Assembly: GCA_002361875.1 (NCBI GenBank)
Contig: DERX01000019.1
Span: forward strand, 36,958-51,527
Length of the DNA stretch: 14,570 bases
Reading direction: 5' to 3'
Source of the DNA: Ruminococcaceae bacterium UBA3329
GTDB taxonomy: Bacteria > Bacillota > Clostridia > Oscillospirales > Acutalibacteraceae
A program made the position numbers and the translations under genes. The notes under the pieces were generated by a model. The model was not told where the DNA came from. It was given only the letters and a program-made list of their open reading frames with translations, and made no database searches. The first letter of the stretch is position 1. Every line of letters begins with the position of its first letter. Of this stretch, positions 1-7,600 are shown in pieces.

Positions 1-39
1 AAACACATAAAAAATAAATTATAATTACGGGTTATTATT

Positions 40-1254
40 ATGTATCAGTTCAAGACAAATATTGATGAAAATGAATACAGAGCATTTTTGGCGGAAAATG
101 CTTACCATTCCTTTATGCAGTTACCCGAATGGGCAAAGGTAAAGGACAATTGGGGAAAGACTCTTTGTGCCCTTTTTGACGGTGAAAAGATTGTCGGCGG
201 AGCTTTGCTGCTTATAAGGAAACTTCCCCTTGGCAAATGCATAATCTATTCTCCCCACGGGTTTGTTATTGATTATTCGGACACGGAAAAGCTCGGCGCA
301 TTTTTGTCAGGTCTAAAAAAATATGCAAAAAGCATAAATGCGATTTCGGTTAAATTCGATCCGTTTGTGCCGAACAGAAATATTGACGGGCAGGAAACAA
401 TGCCCAATTTCGGCAATGATTTTGATAAAACGATTGAAAATCTGACAGCGCTCGGCTGTATTCACCACGGGTTCGGAAGAGAAATGGGCGATTATTTTCA
501 GCCTCGGTTTAATATGGCAATTCCACTATTTAACGAAAACGGTCCGATTGACAAAAAAGCGCTGCTCAAAACCTTTGCAAAGGGCGCACGCAGCTACATC
601 GGAAATTACCATAAAAACAGGGGCGTTTATTTTGAATGTACCGATTCCGCTGATGATTTACCCGAATTTGTAAGGCTTTTGTCCTTTACGGAACAGCGTC
701 AAAACATACATCTTCGCAACGAAGAGTATTTCAAAAAAATAATGGATGCCTACGGCGACAGAGCAAAACTTTATTTTGCAAAAATCCATTTGCCGACATA
801 CATTGACTATTTGCAAAAGAGTATTGACAAGGGCGAAAACGCAGAAAAAAATAAAGCTCTAAAAGAAGAGGCTCAACAAATTTTAGCCTCACGCGGCGAC
901 ACTGTTGCGCTTTCAACAGGGCTTATAATCCTGCCGAGAAAAGAAGAGAAAATCAAGATTGCCGAATACCTTTACGCAGGCGCCGACACCTCGATTTTTC
1001 CGAATCTTTCCACACCTAACGGCATTGTTTATGCCTCTGCCTGCGACGCTTTAGATTTAGGCTGTGACTATTACAACCTCGGCGGAATAGACGGTGATTT
1101 AGCTTCCCCGCTTGCAATTTTTAAGAAGAAATTTTCACCGCATATTTTTGAATTTGTCGGTGAATTTGATTTGGTTATTGACAAATTATTCTATTTCGGT
1201 TTTGAAAAACTCCTGCCGAAAGCTAAAAAATTGATTAAGCGAGTTCGCAAATAA
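40..1254 (+). CDS. FemAB-family peptidoglycan bridge aminoacyltransferase (FemX/MurM-like)
   Basis: 404 residues. FemAB/MurM proteins transfer amino acids from aminoacyl-tRNA onto lipid II on the cytoplasmic membrane face to build the peptidoglycan cross-bridge. Visible family features are an N-terminal GNAT-like half with a FMQLPEWAKVK segment (residues 25-35), a QPRFNMAIPL segment (154-163), a lysine/glutamate-rich helical arm (about 252-285) shorter than the FemA coiled coil, and a C-terminal GNAT-like half with YYNLGGIDG (344-352) and FKKKFSP (361-367). The length is normal for the family. The chosen ATG has no convincing Shine-Dalgarno (only ACGGG about 9 nt upstream) and lies near the left edge, so the promoter may be outside the window. 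It is followed 28 nt later by the PAP2 gene on the same strand. The amino acid added cannot be told from sequence. Confidence 0.85.
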   Translation: MYQFKTNIDENEYRAFLAENAYHSFMQLPEWAKVKDNWGKTLCALFDGEKIVGGALLLIRKLPLGKCIIYSPHGFVIDYSDTEKLGAFLSGLKKYAKSINAISVKFDPFVPNRNIDGQETMPNFGNDFDKTIENLTALGCIHHGFGREMGDYFQPRFNMAIPLFNENGPIDKKALLKTFAKGARSYIGNYHKNRGVYFECTDSADDLPEFVRLLSFTEQRQNIHLRNEEYFKKIMDAYGDRAKLYFAKIHLPTYIDYLQKSIDKGENAEKNKALKEEAQQILASRGDTVALSTGLIILPRKEEKIKIAEYLYAGADTSIFPNLSTPNGIVYASACDALDLGCDYYNLGGIDGDLASPLAIFKKKFSPHIFEFVGEFDLVIDKLFYFGFEKLLPKAKKLIKRVRK

Positions 1255-1282
1255 AAACATATCAGTAAAGGGATGTTCGGAT

Positions 1283-2317
1283 ATGAAATCGGTAAACAGT
1301 AAAAGATTTATGATTTTTTCCATATTCTATTATTTAATATTTACAGTTCTTATGATTTTAGGTACTGTTTTTGATTTGTCAATAGGAAAAGCTGTTTATA
1401 ATCCCGAAAATTTCTTTGCAGGATTTATGGAGGATTTCGGTCAATTCGTCTATTGGGCAATGTGGGGTCCGGCGCTTACCGTTATTTTTCTTTGCCGCAG
1501 AGATTTAAACGAAAATCTTAATGTAATCGGAAAGGTTTTTCCGTTTATCTGCCCTATTAAAAATACTGACGGTAAATTATACAGAATCTGCAATTTCTGT
1601 GTAAAGCTCATACTTACAGCAGGCTATTTTGTTCTTGTTGTTGTAGGCTGGAAAAAGCTTATTGAGAATGTGACCAAAAACATACTGCTGAATATCGGCA
1701 AAGAAAATTTAAGTGCGGCAGCATACTTTGCAATAAGCGCCGCAGTTGCAGTTGCAGGAATTGTTTTGTTCCGACGTATAAACCCAAAAACGCTAAAAAA
1801 ACTTGAGGCTATCGCACTTGCAGGGGTACTGTTCAGTATTCTTTGCAAGCTGACAGAAGAATGTAAGCCTATCACTCAACGTGTCAGATTTCGTGAAATG
1901 GTCGCCTATTCAAACGGCTTTTTAAACGAAAATGGACTCAGCGAAGGCAAGCTTTCTCCGCTAAATGCATCAATGGTTAACGGCACAGATTTTTCCGCCT
2001 TTTCCCCTTGGTATAAAATCGGAAATGATATGGGTATTTACAGCCGGGCGGATTCATTTCCCAGCGGTCATACTCTGTATTCAGTTACTCCGTTCATTTC
2101 ATATTTCTTCTTTACTGCATTTGAAAAGGTCAAGAAATTTTTACCGTTGGCACTGTGTATGTCTTTTATATATGTCATTTTAATGTGCTATACAAGAATG
2201 GTAATGGGCGCACATTATTTAACAGATGTTGCAAGCGCCGCTCTTTTAGGCTACACTTTTTTCTTACTGGCTAAAGCCGCTTATGAGAAAACTACTCAAA
2301 AAGGCATCATTGGCTGA
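1283..2317 (+). CDS. PAP2-superfamily membrane phosphatase
   Basis: 344 residues with about seven to eight hydrophobic segments. The PAP2 (type 2 phosphatidic acid phosphatase) signature is C-terminal: K195-x6-R202 (C1), P260-S-G-H263 (C2, general-acid His) and T304-R305-x5-H311-x3-D315 (C3, nucleophilic His). C1 normally ends in Arg-Pro, but here Phe203 replaces the proline. The first 190 residues are a hydrophobic multi-TM extension. Family members dephosphorylate membrane lipids such as phosphatidic acid, phosphatidylglycerol phosphate or undecaprenyl diphosphate. Undecaprenyl recycling would suit the FemAB-like neighbour and the nearby uppS, but that is inference. The start is supported by AAAGGGA 9 nt upstream. 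A terminator hairpin follows 19 nt after the TGA. Confidence 0.85.
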   Translation: MKSVNSKRFMIFSIFYYLIFTVLMILGTVFDLSIGKAVYNPENFFAGFMEDFGQFVYWAMWGPALTVIFLCRRDLNENLNVIGKVFPFICPIKNTDGKLYRICNFCVKLILTAGYFVLVVVGWKKLIENVTKNILLNIGKENLSAAAYFAISAAVAVAGIVLFRRINPKTLKKLEAIALAGVLFSILCKLTEECKPITQRVRFREMVAYSNGFLNENGLSEGKLSPLNASMVNGTDFSAFSPWYKIGNDMGIYSRADSFPSGHTLYSVTPFISYFFFTAFEKVKKFLPLALCMSFIYVILMCYTRMVMGAHYLTDVASAALLGYTFFLLAKAAYEKTTQKGIIG

Positions 2318-2336
2318 AGATTTAATAAATACAAAT

Positions 2337-2379
2337 AAAAGTCCCGATTGGCAAAATTAACTGCTTTTCGGGACTTTTT
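2337..2379 (+). terminator. Intrinsic terminator after the PAP2 gene, probably bidirectional
   Basis: An 11-bp perfect stem (AAAAGTCCCGA at 2337-2347 with TCGGGACTTTT at 2368-2378) encloses a 20-nt loop, which can form a further short GGCA/TGCT helix. It is followed by TTTTTATTTATTTA. Because the stem has A/T tracts on both sides it can also work on the minus strand, where the transcript would end in TTTTATTT. It would then serve the convergent minus-strand operon, whose last stop codon is about 160 nt away. Confidence 0.85.
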
Positions 2380-2400
2380 ATTTATTTAATATTCAGTTTT

Positions 2401-2485
2401 GTAGGGACAGCCGACCGTCCGAAAAAATATACAAAATTATATCAGTTTTTCAATGGAACGCCGAGTTGCCGCCCCCTGCTTGCTT
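2401..2485. repeat. Possible decayed dispersed repeat in the convergent intergenic gap
   Basis: This lies in the 156-nt non-coding stretch between the terminator and the M20 peptidase stop. Its left part (2405-2420) folds as GGACAG/CCGTCC with one mismatch around a CCGA loop. A GC-rich right part (GGAACGCCGAG from 2455) is separated from it by about 34 AT-rich bases. The abrupt GC-rich blocks inside AT-rich intergenic DNA resemble short interspersed palindromic repeats that I recall from gut Clostridia genomes. Only one copy is in the window, so repetition is not shown here. No gene is seen in this gap. Confidence 0.3.
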
Positions 2486-2535
2486 AATATAAATATATTG
2501 AACTTTGTACCGTTATTATTCTTTTGTTGCCGTGA

Positions 2536-4005
2536 TCAGTTTTCAGTCATACTCTTTATGTATCGCTTAAAGAATGTAAGTGCACCCGGAATTGCCGAAA
2601 GGGGCAGGCGCTCGTTTGTGCCGTGTGTGCAGAGAAGAAGCTTTGTGTCCACAACAAAGGGTGCGAATCTGTAAATATTTTCGCATACATTCTCATAATT
2701 ATACGCATCTGTTCCGCCCATTACAAGGAACGGTGCAACAAGATTTTTGCTGTCTGCGCTTTCGCAAAGCTCTTTAATTGTTTTGAAAGCCTTTGAATCG
2801 GTAGGCGAAACATTCGATGCCTCTTTACCCACAAGGAATTTAACATCAATATTTTTATTTCTTACCGATTTTCTTATATGCTCCTCAACATCGGGGATTG
2901 TAACGCCGGGCATTGTTCTGAAATTAACTGTGATTGACGCTTTCTGCGGAAGAACATTGAACTGCGGACTGCCCGAAGCCATTGTAACCGCTGTGCAGGT
3001 TCTGATAAGCGAGGCTGCAGGCGGAATTTTTGTCATTATTTTAAGAATAATCGGCTTTAAAAGCCAAATGTTACAGGTCACAAGCCTTACGGGATATGAA
3101 CAACGCTTGCCGATTTCAGTGAAAAGCTCATAAACGAAATTCGGCATTGTCGCCCGAAATTGATGATTTTCAATATCTTTAATAACATCTGCAAGGTGAC
3201 CGAGAGCCGTGTGTTTCGGCGGCTGTGAAGAATGACCGCCCTTTGCATTTACGCTTATTTCGTAGTTGACACTTCCCTTTTCCGCAACGCCTACGCCTGC
3301 AAGGTTGCAGTTCAAAACTCCGTTTATCTTTACGGGAAGAATTGCTCCGCCCTCGTCGAGAACCGCCTCAAGATGCACTCCCTGCTCTTTAAGGTACTGT
3401 GCTATTTGCTTTGCGCCGTTGTCGGGTGCGGCAACAACCTCTTCATTGTGACCGAGGCACAGGTAAACGGTACGTTTGGGTTTGTAGCCGTCGGCAATGA
3501 GCTGTTCAACGCTTTCCATTACGCCGATGAGGTGATTTTTCATATCCATTGCACCTCTGCCCCAAATGAACTCGCCGTCATTAACTCCCTCAAACGGCTC
3601 GTGAGTCCAATCTTGGAGAGTGCCTTCGGCAATGGGCACAACATCCTGGTGCGAGAGCAGCGCAATCCCGTCAAGCGATGGGTCTGTACCCTCCCATTTG
3701 TAAACAAGACTTGCGTCCGCAATCTCTGTTTTTATAAGCGTTTTGTGGATAAGCGGATACCTTTCCTCCAAAAACTTATGGAATTTTTCAAACTCGTTCC
3801 AATCAACTTTTTCTCTGTCGTAATTTGAAATTGTTTTAATTTTTATTGCATCCGAAAGGTTTTGACAGTAACGGTCAACATCTATCTTCTCTTCGGGCAA
3901 ATCTTTCCTGTCAGATGTTTTTTTCTGCGGAACAAAAAATGCCGCACGGATTGCCGTTACAACCAAAATAAATAAAATTATGCCTAAAATAATATACCCT
4001 GTCAT
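2536..4005 (-). CDS. Membrane-anchored M20-family metallopeptidase (PM20D1/CPS1-like)
   Basis: 489 residues. One N-terminal hydrophobic helix (about 3-24) without an obvious cleavage site suggests a membrane anchor with the enzyme outside the cell. M20 di-zinc residues are all visible: H119 and D121 in SHQDVV, D154 in GRGAMDMK, catalytic-base pair E188-E189 in HNEE, D217 in LDEGG, and H461 in CTHGTNE. The lid/dimerisation domain lies at about 245-380 (AKGGHSSQPP). The motif style (SHQDVVP, GRGAMDMK, HGTNE) is closest to carboxypeptidase S/PM20D1 rather than ArgE or DapE. PM20D1 relatives hydrolyse or form N-acyl amino acids, and carboxypeptidase S cleaves dipeptides. The substrate here is unknown. 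The start overlaps the upstream gene's stop by 4 nt (ATGA), with GGGGGA upstream, so the two are probably translationally coupled. It is the last gene of the minus-strand train. Confidence 0.85.
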   Translation of the reverse strand: MTGYIILGIILFILVVTAIRAAFFVPQKKTSDRKDLPEEKIDVDRYCQNLSDAIKIKTISNYDREKVDWNEFEKFHKFLEERYPLIHKTLIKTEIADASLVYKWEGTDPSLDGIALLSHQDVVPIAEGTLQDWTHEPFEGVNDGEFIWGRGAMDMKNHLIGVMESVEQLIADGYKPKRTVYLCLGHNEEVVAAPDNGAKQIAQYLKEQGVHLEAVLDEGGAILPVKINGVLNCNLAGVGVAEKGSVNYEISVNAKGGHSSQPPKHTALGHLADVIKDIENHQFRATMPNFVYELFTEIGKRCSYPVRLVTCNIWLLKPIILKIMTKIPPAASLIRTCTAVTMASGSPQFNVLPQKASITVNFRTMPGVTIPDVEEHIRKSVRNKNIDVKFLVGKEASNVSPTDSKAFKTIKELCESADSKNLVAPFLVMGGTDAYNYENVCENIYRFAPFVVDTKLLLCTHGTNERLPLSAIPGALTFFKRYIKSMTEN

Positions 4006-4667
4006 TTTGCTTTATCCCCCGTCTTTATAGTATCGGTATCAATATAATAAAAGCTCTTATGTTCCGGCAGATAATAAACCGTTACTGCGGAATTTATTAT
4101 CTCTTTCGGAAGCTTTTGCTTTACCGTCTTGCTTTTATACGGCTCTGCGTTTCTGCCCCTGATTTTTTTGCTTTCGCAAAGAATTTTTTCACCGCCGATT
4201 ACATCGACAATTTTTTCAATTCTTACAAGCTCGGTCTTGCCGTTCTTTATGATATATTTTCTCATTTCAACGGGAATCCATACCGCTCCTAAAATAACTG
4301 CCGACACAACTGCAATGGCAAGCCCTGCATAAAGGAATATGTAAAATTTTTCTTCTGTTTCGATAAAAATTTTATCGGGAGCGCCTTTTGTATAATAAAC
4401 CCTTATATCCCTTCCGATATAATCCTCTTCTTCATTAAAATCATATTCAGGCTCAAAGGTTTTACCCTCTGCATTGTAATAAAGCGTATATTTTCTGCTG
4501 CCGTCCTCCTGCTTAATTGAGGATACAAATGCCACCACGCTTTCGGCAGTTTTTGTGTATTTTTTGTCACTGATTATTGTTCCTGCGCCTATACCTGCAA
4601 AGACTGCGCCTATTAAAATAAGAGCCAGCAAAACCGCACAAACAGCTTTAAGCTTTATTTTTTCCAT
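4002..4667 (-). CDS. DUF3592-like two-TM membrane protein, function unknown
   Basis: 221 residues with two hydrophobic helices (about 7-32 and 108-131). Between them is a probably extracytoplasmic beta-rich segment (about 38-100) containing VVAFVSSIKQEDG, YTLYYNAEGK and a GRDIRVYYTKGAPDK stretch. This arrangement and the late VxVYY-x-K-x-x-P-D/N pattern resemble DUF3592 proteins. The call rests on pattern similarity only. A second soluble part (about 132-221) repeats a similar theme (ILCESKKIRGR, VTVYYLPEHK). A good Shine-Dalgarno, AAAGGAGA (4675-4682), overlaps the polC stop codon, and the gap to polC is only 14 nt. Its own TGA overlaps the ATG of the M20 peptidase, so both probably belong to the same transcript and may act together at the membrane. 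No catalytic motif is seen. Confidence 0.6.
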   Translation of the reverse strand: MEKIKLKAVCAVLLALILIGAVFAGIGAGTIISDKKYTKTAESVVAFVSSIKQEDGSRKYTLYYNAEGKTFEPEYDFNEEEDYIGRDIRVYYTKGAPDKIFIETEEKFYIFLYAGLAIAVVSAVILGAVWIPVEMRKYIIKNGKTELVRIEKIVDVIGGEKILCESKKIRGRNAEPYKSKTVKQKLPKEIINSAVTVYYLPEHKSFYYIDTDTIKTGDKAK

Positions 4668-4681
4668 ATGTTTTTCTCCTT

Positions 4682-7600
4682 TTAACCGAATAATGATATT
4701 TGAGCCGTGTCGGGAAGTCCTTTCAGTGCGCCCGCCTCCTTAAGAGCAGTCACAACTGCGCTTGAAGCGCCCGTTTTCAGCTGAAAATCGTCAATTGATA
4801 TAAAGTGGTCAACGCCCGCTCTTCCCTCTTCAAGACCTCTTGCGGCATTTTCACCCACTCCCGAAAGTGCTGAAAACGACATTCGGATTTTACCGTCTTC
4901 AATGTAATATTCTGTTGCTCTCGATTTGTAAATATCAACGGGCAAAAGCTCAATTCCCCTTGCCATCATTTCATTTACAACCTGCAAAGCCGTAAACGCA
5001 GATTTTTCGGTTGCCGAAGCATTTCGGTTTTTAATTTTAATGTCAAGCTGTGCCATTTTCTCTTTTACTGCCGCATGACCTTTCATGACCGTTGCGGCGT
5101 CAAGATCACCGCCACGAACCGTCAAAAATGCCGTGTAATATTCAACAGGCTTGTAAATTTTATACCATCCGAGGCGGAGTGCCGCAATAACATAAGCCGC
5201 CGCATGGGCTTTGGGGAACATATACTTAATTTTTCGGCAGGATTCCATATACCATTCGGGAACATTACATTCACGCATTGCCTCTTCCGCTCCCTCGGGA
5301 AAACCGACCTTTGCAACAATACCCTTACGGGTTTTCTCCATAATATTAAACGCCATACTGGGCTCAAGCCCTTTATGCATAAGGTAAATCATAATGGAGT
5401 CACGCGTACCGATAACCTCGGAAATTGTACAAGTGCCTTTTTTAATCAGCTCCTGCGCATTGCCGAGCCAAACATCCGTTCCGTGTGAAAGTCCCGAAAT
5501 CTGCAAAAGGTCAGAGAATGTCTGCGGCTTTGACTCAACAAGCATTCCGCGTACAAATTCCGTTCCCATTTCGGGGATTGAAAGTGTGCCTGTTTCTACG
5601 CCTATGTCCTCGGGAGTAACTCCGAGAGCCTCGGGAGATGTGCAAAGGCTTACTATTTTCGGGTCGCAAACATCAACATCCATAACGGGAATCCCCGTTA
5701 AATCTTCAAGGTGCTTGTAAAGAGTCGGCACATCGTGACCGAGAATATCAAGCTTCAAAATTGTATCGTGCAGGAAATGGAAATCGAAGTGCGTTGTTTC
5801 CATATCAGATTCCGTATCGTCCGCAGGGAACTGAACGGGAGTAAAATCGTAAACATCATATTCATTGGGAACAACAACCATTCCGCCGGGGTGCTGACCT
5901 GTTGTTCTCTTAATGCCCGTACATCCTCTTGTCAGTCTGTCCTCTTCGGCACGTGTAACCTTAAGTCCGCGTTCTTCAAGATATTTTTTCACAAAACCGT
6001 ATGCCGTTTTATCCGCAACGGTAGCAATTGTACCTGCTTTAAAAACGTGTGACGAGCCGAAAAGCTCTTCAGTGTACCTGTGCGCCTTACCCTGATACTC
6101 ACCCGAGAAATTAAGGTCAATATCAGGCGCTTTGTCGCCGTGGAATCCGAGGAAGGTCTGGAAAGGTATCTCATGACCGTCACGCACCATAGGGATATGG
6201 CAATTCGGGCAATCCTTCGGGGGCATATCAAACCCCGAGCCGTATTCGCCCTTCAAGAAAAATTCGGAATGTTTACATTTCGGGCAACGGTAATGGGGAG
6301 CTAATGGATTTACCTCGGAAATTCCTGCCATTGTGGCAACGAATGACGAACCGACAGAGCCTCTCGAGCCTACATGGTAGCCGTGAGCCTCCGAGTCCCA
6401 AACAAGCTTTTGAGCAATTATGTAAAGCACGGCAAATCCGTGTTTGATAATAGATTCAAGTTCCATATTAAGGCGATCCGCAACATATTCGGGAACAGGG
6501 TCACCGTACCATTCCTTTGCCTTGTCCCAGCAGATTTTGCGAAGTTCTTCCTCACTGCCCTCAATTGACGGCTGGAAGGTACCTTTGGGAACGGGGCGGA
6601 CAGGTTCAATCATATCCGCAATTTTATTTGTATTTTCGACAACAACCTCATAAGCTGTTTCCTCGCCGAGATACGCAAATTCCTTGAGCATTTCCTCCGT
6701 AGTCTTAAAATAGAGCGGCGCTTGATTGTCCGCGTCCTTAAAGCCTTGACCCGCCATTAAAACGGCACGGTAAATTGCGTCCTCGGGGTCCATAAAATGC
6801 ACATCGCCCGTGGCAACGGTCATTTTTCCGAGAGAGTCTGCAAGAGTGATTATTTTTTTGTTTATCTCTTCAATATCTTTGTTGCTTTGAATGTGAGCAT
6901 ATTTCGGGTCTTCGGAACGAATCATAAACTGATTATTGCCGTTCGGCTGAATTTCAAGATAATCGTAAAATTCGGCAATTTTCCTTGTTTCTTCTTCGGG
7001 TGCACCGAAAACAATGCTCCTGTAAAGCTCGCCCGCCTCGCAGGCAGAGCCTATAATAAGTCCCTCTCTGAATTCAATTATCTTTGAACGGGGCATCCTC
7101 GGTCTTTTGTAGAAATAATCCACATTAGAAGTTGAAATGAGCTTATAGAGATTTTTAAGACCTACTTTATTTTTTACAAGAATTATTATGTGATAGCTGG
7201 GAAGCTCCTTGTAGGAAGCATTCGGATTACCTATATCGTCAACAAGATAGCCCTCTACGCCGTAAATAATTTTAATTTCTTTGCCGTCCTTTGCGAGTTT
7301 TTCCGCCGCATTCATAGCGTCGGGATAGCCTTGCGCGTTACCGTGGTCTGTTATTGCAATGGCGGTATGTCCCCAAGATGCAGCTCTTTTTACGAGCTTG
7401 CCTGCATCCGTCATTCCGTCCATCTGCGACATATTTGTATGTAAATGCAATTCAACACGCTTTTTCTCCGCATTGTCCTGCTTCATAATCCTCTTAACTG
7501 AATTTACTGATGTTGCCGAAATAATATTTTCGCCCGTAAATTTGTCATAGGTCACTCTGCCGTAAATCACAACAGTCATATCGTCCTTAAGGTGGTCAAG

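Noticed and set aside
20..25. TATAAT as a -10 box for the FemAB-like gene
   Set aside because: A -35 element would fall outside the window, the predicted leader would be only about 8 nt, and the sequence is AT-rich, so a chance match is likely.
2453..2674. Small + strand open frame starting in the intergenic gap
   Set aside because: It runs from the repeat-like segment into the peptidase gene on the other strand, has no ribosome site, and has an implausible composition.
3232..3828. A 198-codon open frame on the + strand
   Set aside because: Antisense to the M20 peptidase coding region, which carries the complete zinc site. No independent coding evidence.
2536..4005. M20 peptidase as DapE or ArgE
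   Set aside because: It has an N-terminal membrane helix and is longer than DapE/ArgE, and its motifs are CPS1/PM20D1-like. No lysine or arginine biosynthesis genes are nearby.
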